Source: Gemmatimonas sp. (GTDB lineage Bacteria > Gemmatimonadota > Gemmatimonadetes > Gemmatimonadales > Gemmatimonadaceae). Taken from it: DNA of 41,424 bases. The notes under the pieces were generated by a model. That model was not told the origin of the DNA and did no database searches. It saw nothing but the letters and a program-made list of their open reading frames with translations. The stretch covers positions 1-41,424 of the forward strand of contig JAABRL010000037.1 of assembly GCA_011390935.1 (NCBI GenBank). Direction: 5' to 3'. Made by a program: the position numbers and the translations under genes. How positions within the stretch are numbered: position 1 is the stretch's first letter; each line of letters starts with the position of its first letter. Positions 8,446 to 16,984 of this stretch are shown one piece after another.

Positions 8446-9545
8446 GCAGACACTCCGGCCGCGAGCTGTGTGCGCTTGGCCTCGAGGCCGGCGAGCAGCG
8501 TCTCGAACGACTTGGCAAAGGACGCCAGCCCATCGGCGAGCAACGTGTCGGTCACGGCGTTCAGATCCACGTGGGCCTCGGCAAGCGTCGCCAGATGCGC
8601 TTCGGCGGCCTCGACATCAGCATCGACCGTACGCGCGGTCTCGCCATGATCGCGGAACGCTTCGAGCGTGGCCGGCGGCAACGTATTGACCGTGTGCGGT
8701 CCAATGAGCGCTTCCACGTAGATCACGTCGCGATACGCGGGATTCTTGGTGCTGGTGCTGGCCCAGAGCGGGCGCTGCACGCGGGCGCCGAGCGCATGGA
8801 GCGCAGCCCAACGCGCACCGCTGAACTCGCGCGCGAAGAGGGCGTAGGCGCGCTTGGCATTGGCGATCGCGGTCTTGCCGTGCAGTGCGGCACGCTCAGC
8901 GCCGAGCAGTCCGTCCACCGTGCTGTCCACTCGGCTCACGAAAAAGCTGGCGACGGACGCGATGTGATTGATGGAGTGCCCAGAGGCCGCCCGCGCTTCG
9001 AGCCCTTGCAGATAGGCCTCGATGATGCGTGCATGCGCGGCCACGCTGAAGAGCAGCGTGACGTTCACATTGATGCCGTCGGCAATGAGGGTACGCGTGG
9101 CCGTTGCGCCGGCGTCGGTACCCGGCACCTTGATCATGAGGTTCGGACGATTCACCGCCGTCCAGAGACGGTGCGCTTCGGCGATGGTGCCGGCCGCGTC
9201 GTGCGCGAGATCGGGACCGACTTCGAGCGACACGTAGCCGTCGAGGCCATCCGTATCGGCGTACACACCGGCAAAGGCGTCGCAGGCAGCCTGCACATCG
9301 GTGGTGGCAAGACGCTCGAAGCACTCGCGTGGCGAGAGCGACGCCGGCAAGGACGCCAGTTCGGCATCGTACGCCGTGCCCTCGGCCAGCGCTTTTTCGA
9401 AAATCGTGGGGTTGGACGTCATCCCCATGAGCGCATCGTCACGGATGCGTCGCGCCAGCTCGCCGTTGCCGAGCATGGTACGATCGATGTAGTCGAGCCA
9501 GGGAGAGGTGCCGGCGTCGCGCAGAGCGTGCAAGCGGGTGGTCAT
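8442..9545 (-). CDS. tal: Transaldolase
   Basis: Pentose-phosphate-pathway enzyme moving a dihydroxyacetone unit between sugar phosphates. The 367-residue product fits the longer Tal subfamily seen in Actinobacteria and cyanobacteria. The family motif GMTSNPTIFEKA is at 41-52 and the Schiff-base lysine is K139 in NLMIKVPGTDAG; the WASTSTKNPAY motif follows later. The ATG at 9545 begins MTTRLHALRD. No ribosome site is visible, and an AT-rich CAAATA box lies close upstream, so a very short leader is possible. It is first in the tal-pyk-hydrolase-pgi-fba run and overlaps pyk by four bases. Confidence 0.94.
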   Translation of the reverse strand: MTTRLHALRDAGTSPWLDYIDRTMLGNGELARRIRDDALMGMTSNPTIFEKALAEGTAYDAELASLPASLSPRECFERLATTDVQAACDAFAGVYADTDGLDGYVSLEVGPDLAHDAAGTIAEAHRLWTAVNRPNLMIKVPGTDAGATATRTLIADGINVNVTLLFSVAAHARIIEAYLQGLEARAASGHSINHIASVASFFVSRVDSTVDGLLGAERAALHGKTAIANAKRAYALFAREFSGARWAALHALGARVQRPLWASTSTKNPAYRDVIYVEALIGPHTVNTLPPATLEAFRDHGETARTVDADVEAAEAHLATLAEAHVDLNAVTDTLLADGLASFAKSFETLLAGLEAKRTQLAAGVSA

Positions 9546-9617
9546 GAGTAGAGTCGGGCTATTTGAATCGGCGCAGGGCGTGCAGTGCACGGCGCCTTGG
9601 GAAGGATGGCGGACAGA

Positions 9618-10226
9618 TCAGGGCTTGGCGGTGTAACCCACCGTGGCGTCCACGGTGCCCCACCGGATGCGTAGCGTGCCGCCGAGTGGCGCGGCCTCAC
9701 CGGTGGGCTCGAGCGCGATGTGCAGCGCCTCGGCTGTTTCGCCGCGCAGCACGCGCTGCATGGGAATGCGCACGAAATCCTGCGCGGCGTCGTACACGTT
9801 GGCCGTCGGGCCAACTTTGCGGCTCACGATGAGCTGCATGTCGGACGCGGTCGCCAGTGCGAAGAGCGAATACGTCCCCTTGGGCACCGACTGTCCCCCG
9901 ATCTCCAGATCGACGGCCGTGGTGAGCGTGGTGGCCTCATTGGCGCCGAGGCGCCACACCTCGCCATCGGGAATGAGCGCACCGGCGATCACGCGACCGC
10001 GCGCATGGGGCTGACCGTAGTCGATGGCGATGGTCAGTGGTGCGGCGCGGCGATCCGCAGGGGTGTCCTGCGGAACGACTTGCGTGAGCGTGACGGTGGT
10101 GGAGGCGCGGCCGCTTGGCGCCTGCTGCCAGGGAGCCTGTGCATCGGCGAGTGACGTCCAGAGGGACGACACCAGCACGGCACCGGCCAGCGAACGCAGC
10201 GAATCGCGGAATCCGAAGGGGCGCAT
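9618..10226 (-). CDS. Exported DUF2911 protein
   Basis: A 202-residue protein with a signal peptide (hydrophobic stretch then SLADAQA). The DUF2911 core is recognisable from IAIDYGQPHARGR, then IPDGEVWRLGANEATTL and PKGTYSLFALATASDMQLIVSRK. Families of this kind are periplasmic or secreted beta-rich proteins of unknown function, common in Gemmatimonadota and Bacteroidota. The ATG at 10226 is chosen because the signal peptide follows directly. The open frame continues far upstream, but that part is antisense to the S41 peptidase and is not convincing. The gene is divergent from the peptidase. Confidence 0.82.
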   Translation of the reverse strand: MRPFGFRDSLRSLAGAVLVSSLWTSLADAQAPWQQAPSGRASTTVTLTQVVPQDTPADRRAAPLTIAIDYGQPHARGRVIAGALIPDGEVWRLGANEATTLTTAVDLEIGGQSVPKGTYSLFALATASDMQLIVSRKVGPTANVYDAAQDFVRIPMQRVLRGETAEALHIALEPTGEAAPLGGTLRIRWGTVDATVGYTAKP

Positions 10227-10448
10227 GACGTTGAACAAGGGCGGAGCGACGAGGGGGGCGGAGGCGAAGGCGTCGGCCCATCCGAAGACCGTCGCGTTCC
10301 GACTGCCGGACGCAAATGACGCCTCGGTGGGCGTCGTCGTCCGGGATGTGTAATGTACCGTGATGCGCGCCCGCGAGGGTGTGCGCCGATCGTGACCGTC
10401 CTGCGACTGCACGGGCCACCCCGCCTGTGTCCCCACCGCCCAGAATCC

Positions 10449-11861
10449 GTGCCTCGACCTCACGCAGTGGCCCTTGGTGGCCGACTTGCCACGACCCTGC
10501 TGCTCGGCGCCCTGCTGGCGGGGTGCGGCCGCTCCACGGAGGCGCCGCGCGTCGCGGCCGCGCCCGTCCCCGAGCCGCCCTCGACGCCGGCCATCGAGCC
10601 GCTCGCCACCTTTGATTCGGCGTGGACGATCATCGGGCGCACCCATTGGGACACCGCGTACAACGGCGTGGACTGGGCGGCGCTGCGCGACAGCTTGCGC
10701 CCGAAGGCCGCGGCGGCCACGACCCAGCGGGCCTTGCGGGGCGTGCTGCTGCAGCTTGTGGGTTCGCTGGGCCAGTCGCACTTCGACATCATCCCGCAGG
10801 AGCTCGCCGATGTGGCGACCGGCGACGATCGGCGGCTGGAGCTCCCCCGAACCGCGCAGGTGGGATTGACCACGCGCTGGTCGCCGGAGGGCGTGCTCGT
10901 CACGCAGGTGCTGCCGGGGAGCGCCGCGGACCGTGCGGGAATTCGGGCGGGTTGGCTGCTCGACATCATCAATGACGACACGCTGGCCGTGCAGCTGGCG
11001 CGCCTGCCGCAGGAGACCGATCCGCGGCGCGTGATGCTCTCGGCGTACCGGCTGAGCGAAGGAGGACTGCGTGGCGCCCCCGGCAGCACCCTCACGCTCG
11101 AGCTGCGGGACGGGGCGAATCGCAAGCAGACGCGCACCCTCGACCGCGAGCCCATCGTGGGGCAGGAGGTGAAGTACGGCAACTTGCCCACGCAGTTGGC
11201 CTCCCTGAGCTGGGAGCGTCGTCAGGTTGGTGACAAGCGGGTGGGGATCATTCGCTTTGACATCTGGATGCCGGTACTGGCCCGCGAGTTCGATGTGGCC
11301 ATGGATTCCCTGCGTGACAGCGATGGTCTGGTCATCGACATTCGGGGCAACTTCGGTGGCGTGGCCGGCATGGCCATGGGCATTGGTGGCCATCTGGTGG
11401 ATTCCGCGGTGCCGGTGGGTCGCATGATTACGCGTACCCAGACGCTCAAGTTCACCATGAACCCTCGACGCGTCAGCACGTCGAATGAGCGCGTGGAGCC
11501 ATACGGCGGGCCCGTGGCGATCGTGGTGGACGCGCTGTCGGTGAGCACCAGCGAGATCTTCGCCGGCGGGTTGCAGGACCTGTCACGCGTCCGCGTGTTC
11601 GGGGAGCAGACCGCCGGGCAGGCGCTGCCCGCGGTCGCTGGACGCCTGCCCAACGGCGACATCCTGTATCACGCCATCGCCAACTTCGTCGGCCCCTCAG
11701 GTCGCAGCATGGAGGGGGATGGGGTCATTCCCGACGAACGGGTCGCCCCCGAGCGTTCGGCGTTGCTTCAGGGACGTGACCCGGCGGTGGACCGAGCCGT
11801 CAGCTGGGCGGCCGCCGCGCCTCGTCCGGGCGCTGGAACCAAGCTGCGGGTGACGCCGTAG
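10449..11861 (+). CDS. S41-family peptidase lipoprotein with PDZ domain
   Basis: Predicted lipoprotein of 470 residues with lipobox LLAGC (Cys26 counted from GTG 10449). After an N-terminal helical domain comes a PDZ-like segment (GVLVTQVLPGSAADRAGI) and a C-terminal S41 protease fold. IDIRGNFGG and the nucleophile region VSTSEIFAGGL are visible. Where CtpA-type enzymes have a catalytic lysine in a GK motif, this one has GEQTAGQALP, as in the tricorn/IRBP-like branch, so the lysine dyad is not evident. In-frame alternative starts are GTG 10392 and ATG 10353; GTG 10449 gives the most compact signal peptide. A role in periplasmic or outer-membrane-facing proteolysis is inferred. Confidence 0.85.
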   Translation: MPRPHAVALGGRLATTLLLGALLAGCGRSTEAPRVAAAPVPEPPSTPAIEPLATFDSAWTIIGRTHWDTAYNGVDWAALRDSLRPKAAAATTQRALRGVLLQLVGSLGQSHFDIIPQELADVATGDDRRLELPRTAQVGLTTRWSPEGVLVTQVLPGSAADRAGIRAGWLLDIINDDTLAVQLARLPQETDPRRVMLSAYRLSEGGLRGAPGSTLTLELRDGANRKQTRTLDREPIVGQEVKYGNLPTQLASLSWERRQVGDKRVGIIRFDIWMPVLAREFDVAMDSLRDSDGLVIDIRGNFGGVAGMAMGIGGHLVDSAVPVGRMITRTQTLKFTMNPRRVSTSNERVEPYGGPVAIVVDALSVSTSEIFAGGLQDLSRVRVFGEQTAGQALPAVAGRLPNGDILYHAIANFVGPSGRSMEGDGVIPDERVAPERSALLQGRDPAVDRAVSWAAAAPRPGAGTKLRVTP

Positions 11862-11952
11862 GGACCACCATGCGAGCCCGGCTTCACCGCGGGATCGTGC
11901 AGCGCGAATGCCGGACCGGTTCGCACCGACAACTCTTCAAGGAGTCTCATTC

Positions 11953-12714
11953 ATGATGCAGATCACGCGCGCCATCGCGTCGACGTTTGCGGTTGCCGTT
12001 CTCTCGTTGCCGTCGCTGGCCGGCGCACAGGCCCTTCCCTCGGTCACCGAGATTCTCGATCGTCACGTGACCGCCATTGGCGGTCGCGAGGCAGCGCTCG
12101 CCGTGAGCAGCATCCAGCAGCGCGGCACGCTGGAGATGGCCGCGATGGGCATCTCCGCCGAAGTCACCATGGCCGCGGCGAAGCCGAATCGGTCGTCCAT
12201 GGTCATGTCGATTCCCGGGCTGGGCGAGATTCAGCAGGGATTCAACGGTGACATCGCGTGGAGCAACGATCCCATGAGCGGCCCGCGTCTGGCCGAAGGG
12301 GAGGAGCTCGCGGCTCGCAAGGCCGCCTCCAACTTCGAAGAGGCCTTTGGGATTTACGACATGGAGAAGTTCACCAGCATCACGGTGGTGGAGAAGACCA
12401 TGTTCGGCGGGGAAGATGCGTACAAGCTGGAGTTCGTGCGCAAGGTTGGTCCCAAGGTGCTCACGTACTACTCCGTGTCCACCGGCCTGTACATCGGTTC
12501 ACAGACGAGCATCGTGTCGCCGATGGGCACGATCGACGTGAACGCGGTGGCGTCCAACTACAAGGCGTTCGGCAATCTCAAGCTGCCCACGCGCATCGAA
12601 CAGTCGCAGGCGGGTCAGGATGTCGTGATCACGATGAGCGACGTCACGTTCAACGAAGTCAAGGACGACGCGTTTGCGGTGCCGGCTGCCGTGCAGGCGC
12701 TGATCAAGCCGTAA
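11953..12714 (+). CDS. Exported LolA/outer-membrane-lipoprotein-sorting-like protein
   Basis: Protein of 253 residues with a clear signal peptide (hydrophobic core then SLAGAQA). After cleavage it shows ILDRHVTAIGGREA, the typical start of a family of exported beta-sheet proteins related to LolA/LolB-like folds, followed by beta-rich segments and a C-terminal KLPTRIEQ and FNEV.DDAFAVP. The start ATG 11953 has AAGGAGT at the right distance. It lies 91 bases after the S41 peptidase stop on the same strand, and a strong palindromic terminator follows. Related proteins are often annotated DUF4292 or 'outer membrane lipoprotein-sorting protein'. The precise role is unknown. Confidence 0.78.
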   Translation: MMQITRAIASTFAVAVLSLPSLAGAQALPSVTEILDRHVTAIGGREAALAVSSIQQRGTLEMAAMGISAEVTMAAAKPNRSSMVMSIPGLGEIQQGFNGDIAWSNDPMSGPRLAEGEELAARKAASNFEEAFGIYDMEKFTSITVVEKTMFGGEDAYKLEFVRKVGPKVLTYYSVSTGLYIGSQTSIVSPMGTIDVNAVASNYKAFGNLKLPTRIEQSQAGQDVVITMSDVTFNEVKDDAFAVPAAVQALIKP

Positions 12715-12735
12715 CGTTCACATTTGCAGATGAAG

Positions 12736-12771
12736 AACGGCGCGTGTCTCTCGAGAGACACGCGCCGTTTT
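12736..12771. terminator. Perfect 34-base palindrome, bidirectional terminator
   Basis: Bases 12736-12769 equal their own reverse complement (17-bp arms meeting at a central TCGA). The sequence is flanked by AA on the left and TTTT on the right (12768-12771). It lies between convergent genes, the LolA-like gene (plus) and the M28 peptidase (minus), and would fold into a very stable hairpin on both transcripts. Confidence 0.85.
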
Positions 12772-12793
12772 CATGTGACGCGCTCGGCTGCCG

Positions 12794-14698
12794 CTACGGG
12801 CGTCCGCCGGGATGCCAGCGCGGCACCTCCGGCGCGTCCGCCAGCGCGCGGAGCGCCACGATCGCCGCCTCGATCACGCGCGCCATGTGCACCGGATCGA
12901 GCGTCGCGGCCTCGTCCTTCACCGTGTGGTATTCCGGGTGCAGGTTGTACGTGGAGAGCGTGTGCGCCGGAATCCCGCGACGGGCGAAGTCGATGTTGTC
13001 GCTGCGCTCGAAGAAGCGTTGGGCGGGTCGCGGATCGGGCACGATGGGCACGCCTGCATCGGCGAGCATGTCGCCGAAGGTGCTGCGTTCATAGCCGGTG
13101 AGCCAGGCGGTGCCGGCGCCACCGGTGAGGGTATCCGGGCGGCCGATCATTTCGAGGTTGAGGTTGGCCACCGTGCGCTCGAGTGGACGGACGGGGTAAC
13201 TGGTGTACCAGCGGGTGCCGATCAACCCCACCTCTTCTCCCGTGACGGCGGCGAACACGATGGTGCGTGCCGGCCGCGGCCCACGCGCCATGGCGCGTGC
13301 GAGTTCGAGCACGCCGATCGTGCCGGACGCGTCGTCGTCCGCCCCGTTGTTGATCGAGTCGCCGTTGACGGCGCGTCCGATCCCGATGTGATCGTAGTGC
13401 GCGGTCACAAGGACGACCTCGTCGCGTCGCGCAGGGTCCGCGCCCTCCAGCACGCCCACGACATTCGCGGTGCGCAGCTGCTGCTCGGCCGGCAACGTGT
13501 CCCACGCGGCCCAGCTGGCCACGGCGCGCGGCGCACTGCGCCCCGTTGGCACGAAGGCCGGAGAGCGCTGCAGCGGGAGCTGCTGCAGGAAGGTGCCGGA
13601 GTCGCCGGCCGGCGTGAGGCCGGCCTTCGCGAACTCGGCGGCCAACCAACGCGCCGCGCGTGCGCCGCCCGGCGTGCCAGTACCGCGCCCCTCCATGGAG
13701 TCGGCCGCGAGGATCGCGATGTCGCGGCGTACGTCGTCGGCATTCACCGCAGCACGTGGGGCAGCCTCGCGACGCGCCACCTGTGCGCGCGGCGCCTGCA
13801 CGGCGGTCACCGCCAGCCACGTTGGCGTGCGCGCATTGGCCGCGCGACTGACGGCGATACGCGTGATGTCGCCGAGTCGCGCAAAGCCGAAGTCGGCGAG
13901 CGGCGTCCAATCGGCCGCGCCCAGTGTGTATGTGAACAGTTGGGCACCGTCGCCCATCACGATCGTAGTGGCATCGAGCCACGCATGGTCTTCACGGCGC
14001 GGACGCGTGGACACCAGCGTATCGATCGCGCCGGTCGTCACGTTGAGGCGCATGATGTGCCACGATGCGCTGCCCTTTTGCACGAAGCTGATGTGCTCGG
14101 TGCCGGGAATGCGGTGCAGCGAGCGCCCGATGTTGCGCGCCACGGTGCGTGCGCCAGGGCGGCCGATCGTGGCGACCTGCAGCGTGGCGGGGGAGCCAAG
14201 CACGAACATCGCCAGCGTGGAATCGTTGGCGTACGCGAAGTACCCTACGGGTGCCACGTCGGGCACGAGCAGCGTCGGCGCGCTGCCATCGAGCGGCAAA
14301 CGCCACAGGCGCTGCGTGGAATCCGATTCGACGCGCACCACGGCGAGCGCGGCGCTGTCGGGGGTGGGAAAGGCGGAGTACTCACTCTCCGGCGTGACCT
14401 GCACCGGCGCGGCGCGTCCGGTACTGAAGTCGCTGCGCCAGATGTCGGCCTGACCATCGGGGCCCACGCGCGTGAAGAAGAGCGCGCGCGCGTCGATGGC
14501 GAACGCAGGCTGATTATCGTAGCCCTCGAATCGCGAGACATTGGCAGGCACGCCGACGCGCCACTCGGTATTGCTGGGGCGCGTCAGCGGCACGAGGAAC
14601 ACGTCGGAGGCCGGTACGGGCTGGGCGGCGAGCCGAGGAGCCAGCAGCGCCGAGAGCAGCAGGGCGGCCGTGCGGAATCGGGAGACGGTGCAGGTCAT
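12794..14698 (-). CDS. M28-family aminopeptidase with N-terminal TolB-like propeller
   Basis: Exported protein of 634 residues: signal peptide (LLLSALLAPRLAAQ), then about 300 residues of WD40/PD40-like beta-propeller (motifs such as ALFFTRVGPDGQADIWRSD and RLWRLPLDGS), then an M28 zinc peptidase domain. Metal-site motifs in order are HYDHIG, NGADDDASG, TGEEVGL, NLEMIGR (Glu where Asp is more common) and PEYHTVKD. M28 enzymes are di-zinc aminopeptidases or carboxypeptidases of exported peptides. The ATG at 14698 is chosen for the signal peptide; the open frame continues far upstream but there it is antisense to the next gene. It is divergent from the propeller lipoprotein (88-base gap) and convergent with the LolA-like gene. 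Confidence 0.88.
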   Translation of the reverse strand: MTCTVSRFRTAALLLSALLAPRLAAQPVPASDVFLVPLTRPSNTEWRVGVPANVSRFEGYDNQPAFAIDARALFFTRVGPDGQADIWRSDFSTGRAAPVQVTPESEYSAFPTPDSAALAVVRVESDSTQRLWRLPLDGSAPTLLVPDVAPVGYFAYANDSTLAMFVLGSPATLQVATIGRPGARTVARNIGRSLHRIPGTEHISFVQKGSASWHIMRLNVTTGAIDTLVSTRPRREDHAWLDATTIVMGDGAQLFTYTLGAADWTPLADFGFARLGDITRIAVSRAANARTPTWLAVTAVQAPRAQVARREAAPRAAVNADDVRRDIAILAADSMEGRGTGTPGGARAARWLAAEFAKAGLTPAGDSGTFLQQLPLQRSPAFVPTGRSAPRAVASWAAWDTLPAEQQLRTANVVGVLEGADPARRDEVVLVTAHYDHIGIGRAVNGDSINNGADDDASGTIGVLELARAMARGPRPARTIVFAAVTGEEVGLIGTRWYTSYPVRPLERTVANLNLEMIGRPDTLTGGAGTAWLTGYERSTFGDMLADAGVPIVPDPRPAQRFFERSDNIDFARRGIPAHTLSTYNLHPEYHTVKDEAATLDPVHMARVIEAAIVALRALADAPEVPRWHPGGRP

Positions 14699-14786
14699 GT
14701 CACAAACATACGGAAACCGGTCGAAGGGGGGACCCCGGCGGGCGTCCCCGGTTGCCCTGCCCCGAACCACACCGTAGCCTCTGGTC

Positions 14787-16817
14787 ATGCTCCGACGTCG
14801 AATCCTGCCCGCCACCCTCCTGGCAATGCTGGCGCTGGTCGCCTGCGACACCGATCCGCCGGTCGAACCCCCCTCGGGTACGGTGGTGGCGAGTGTGGCG
14901 ATCGTCCCGGCGACCACGTTCCTGCAGCCCGGACAGACTCGGCAACTCACCCTCGACGTGCGCGACAGTCTGGGCCGACCAGTGCCGCAGTACTCGGCCA
15001 TCTGGCAGTCCGATGCCCCGGCAGTCGCGAGTGTCTCCGCCGTCGGCGAGCTGTCAGCGCTCGCACCGGGCAGCGCACGGATCACGGTGACCATCGCCCC
15101 CATCACGGTCACGCTCGTGGTCGGTGTGACCGCGCTGACGCCCGGTGCCGAGGCCTGGGAGGTGATTCGTGCCGGGGCGAGCGAATCGTCGCTGCTGGCC
15201 ATCTGGGACGACGGCGCGGGTACCGCATGGGCGGGCGGCTCGGGGGGCACGATGCTCAAGTCGGTCGGGGGCGGACCGTGGGAGCGGGTGGCGATCAATA
15301 CGGAAGAGATCGTGGTGAGCATCTGGGGCGCGAGCCCCACCGACCTCTGGGCGGTCGGTTCCGGGGGGCTGCTGCTGCGCGGCAACGGCACCACGTGGAC
15401 CCGTCTGCCGGCGATCACATCGGGCACGTTACTGAACGTGTGGGGGCTGTCGTCGACGGAGGTGTACGCGTCGGGGGATAACGGCTTCATCGCGCGTTGG
15501 GACGGTACACTTTGGAGCGTGCAGGGCACGCCCACGAACAACGAACTCTGGGCGCTCGGCGGCACGAGCCGCGACGATCTCTGGGCCGTGGGCAACAACG
15601 GCACGATCTTGCGGTATGCCGGACTGACCTGGCAATCGGTGGACAATCCGGCCACGGCGACGCTGCTGCTCGGCGTATGGGCCGAGAGCGATCGGAACGT
15701 GTTCGTCGTCGGTACGCAGGGCACCGCGCTGCGTTGGGACGGAGACGACTGGCGGCGCCTCACCACGCCGAGCAATGCCAACCTGTTCGCGGTGTGGGGG
15801 CGCAGTGGCTCAGAGGTGTACGCGGCCGGGAATGGCGGCACCTTCTGGCGTTTCGATGGCAGCCAGTGGGAATCGATCGGCATTGGATCGGGGCAGAACC
15901 TGCGCGCGATCTCGTCGTCGAGCGTGCACCCGGACGGCGTGCGAGTCGCCGGCTGGTACAACAGCATTTTCAGCTATCGGGACGGCGTGCGGCCTACCGT
16001 TGAACTGTTGGATGCGTTGCTGCTGTCCGCTTGGCAGCCACCTGACGCCGCCGAGGACGCGCCGGTGTTCGCGGTTGGGCTCGGCGGCGCGGTGGGCCGT
16101 CGAACGGGCGCGCAGTTCGACTGGCTGGACGTGCCCGGCGTCAACGATCTGTACGGCATCAGTGGCAGTGCGCCGGACGACATCGTGGCCGTGGGCGACA
16201 CGGGGGCGATCCTGCGGTTCGATGGCACCACGTGGCGTGTGGAGGGCGAGCGCAATCCCATCCTGCTGCGCAGCGTGTGGTCAACGGGGCGCAACGAACA
16301 CGTGATCGTGGGGCAAGGTGGTCTCATTCTGCGCTCGTCGGGTAGCGGCTGGATTCCACAGGCCAGCGGCACGCAGCGCTTCCTGCGCGATGTGTGGGGC
16401 ACCGACGCGTCCACGCTCTTTGCGGTTGGTGATTCGGGGCTGTTGCTGCGCTACGACGGGGAGCGGTGGCGCTCCACGCCCACACCGACGAGCGTGACAT
16501 TGCGCGGCGTGTGGGGATCGTCGTCCACCGACGTGTTCCTGGCGGGGGATCGTGGAGTGCTGCTGCGCTGGGACGGTCAGCGCGCGACGCAGCTTGCGTC
16601 ACCGACCACGCGCGACCTGCGTGGCGTGTGGGGGCGCAGCCCAACGGAGGTCTACGCGGTCGGCGACAGCGGCACGGTGCTGCGCTACGATGGCGACCGA
16701 TGGCGGGTCATCGACGCCGGCGCCTCGGTCTACCTGTTCGACGTGACCGGCGGCGCTGCGGGGAGTGCGGTGACGGCCGTTGGCGACCGCGGCACGGTGG
16801 TCAGCGGGCGGGATTGA
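14787..16817 (+). CDS. Big2-domain beta-propeller-repeat lipoprotein
   Basis: A 676-residue lipoprotein (lipobox LVAC, Cys20). Residues about 35-115 form a bacterial Ig-like (Big2) domain, with WQSDAPAVASVSAVGELSALAPG as its core. The rest is about eleven repeats of 38-41 residues with the pattern vWGxSxxxVyAVGDxGxxLRyDGxxWxxxxxp, for example near nucleotides 15310, 15430, 15550, 15670, 15780, 16150, 16260, 16380, 16500 and 16615. Such repeats probably build one or two beta-propellers on the cell surface. A less regular stretch (around 15900-16080) splits the array into two blocks, which suggests two propellers. Ligand binding or adhesion is a guess; no catalytic motif is seen. Confidence 0.87.
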   Translation: MLRRRILPATLLAMLALVACDTDPPVEPPSGTVVASVAIVPATTFLQPGQTRQLTLDVRDSLGRPVPQYSAIWQSDAPAVASVSAVGELSALAPGSARITVTIAPITVTLVVGVTALTPGAEAWEVIRAGASESSLLAIWDDGAGTAWAGGSGGTMLKSVGGGPWERVAINTEEIVVSIWGASPTDLWAVGSGGLLLRGNGTTWTRLPAITSGTLLNVWGLSSTEVYASGDNGFIARWDGTLWSVQGTPTNNELWALGGTSRDDLWAVGNNGTILRYAGLTWQSVDNPATATLLLGVWAESDRNVFVVGTQGTALRWDGDDWRRLTTPSNANLFAVWGRSGSEVYAAGNGGTFWRFDGSQWESIGIGSGQNLRAISSSSVHPDGVRVAGWYNSIFSYRDGVRPTVELLDALLLSAWQPPDAAEDAPVFAVGLGGAVGRRTGAQFDWLDVPGVNDLYGISGSAPDDIVAVGDTGAILRFDGTTWRVEGERNPILLRSVWSTGRNEHVIVGQGGLILRSSGSGWIPQASGTQRFLRDVWGTDASTLFAVGDSGLLLRYDGERWRSTPTPTSVTLRGVWGSSSTDVFLAGDRGVLLRWDGQRATQLASPTTRDLRGVWGRSPTEVYAVGDSGTVLRYDGDRWRVIDAGASVYLFDVTGGAAGSAVTAVGDRGTVVSGRD

Positions 16818-16832
16818 GCGGGACCGCTGCAA

Positions 16833-16962
16833 CCACAACTGCAACCGAGTTGAGGGAAGAAGAGATCGAGGGGAATACGGCGTCGGAGCCGTGATTCCTT
16901 GTTCCGCTTGATCCATTCTTCCCGGCTTGCCGGGCTCGGTTGCTTTTGCCGTCATGTTGTGG
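16833..16962. repeat. Nested imperfect inverted repeat filling a convergent intergenic gap
   Basis: Outer arms GCAACCGAG (16841-16849) and CTCGGTTGC (16935-16943) are exact complements. Inside them GGGAAGAA (16854-16861) pairs with TTCTTCCC (16916-16923), and further in GGAAT/ATTCC and ACGGC/GCCGT (16872-16896) form an apical hairpin. A second small hairpin CCCGGCTTGCCGGG (16921-16934) lies in the right arm and is followed by TTTT at 16944. CCACAAC (16833-16839) and GTTGTGG (16956-16962) extend the arms. It could be a REP/MITE-like element or an elaborate bidirectional terminator between the propeller gene and the YfiT gene. Confidence 0.6.
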
Positions 16963-16984
16963 AAGGGCCTCACTCGAAGACGCC

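Noticed and set aside
9618..11393. A 591-residue minus-strand open frame.
   Set aside because: The DUF2911 protein begins with a signal peptide at 10226; the rest lies opposite the S41 peptidase and lacks family features.
12794..15967. A 1057-residue open frame on the minus strand.
   Set aside because: Only the part from 14698 down is a convincing exported M28 protein. The upstream part is antisense to the propeller lipoprotein, with biased composition from high GC.
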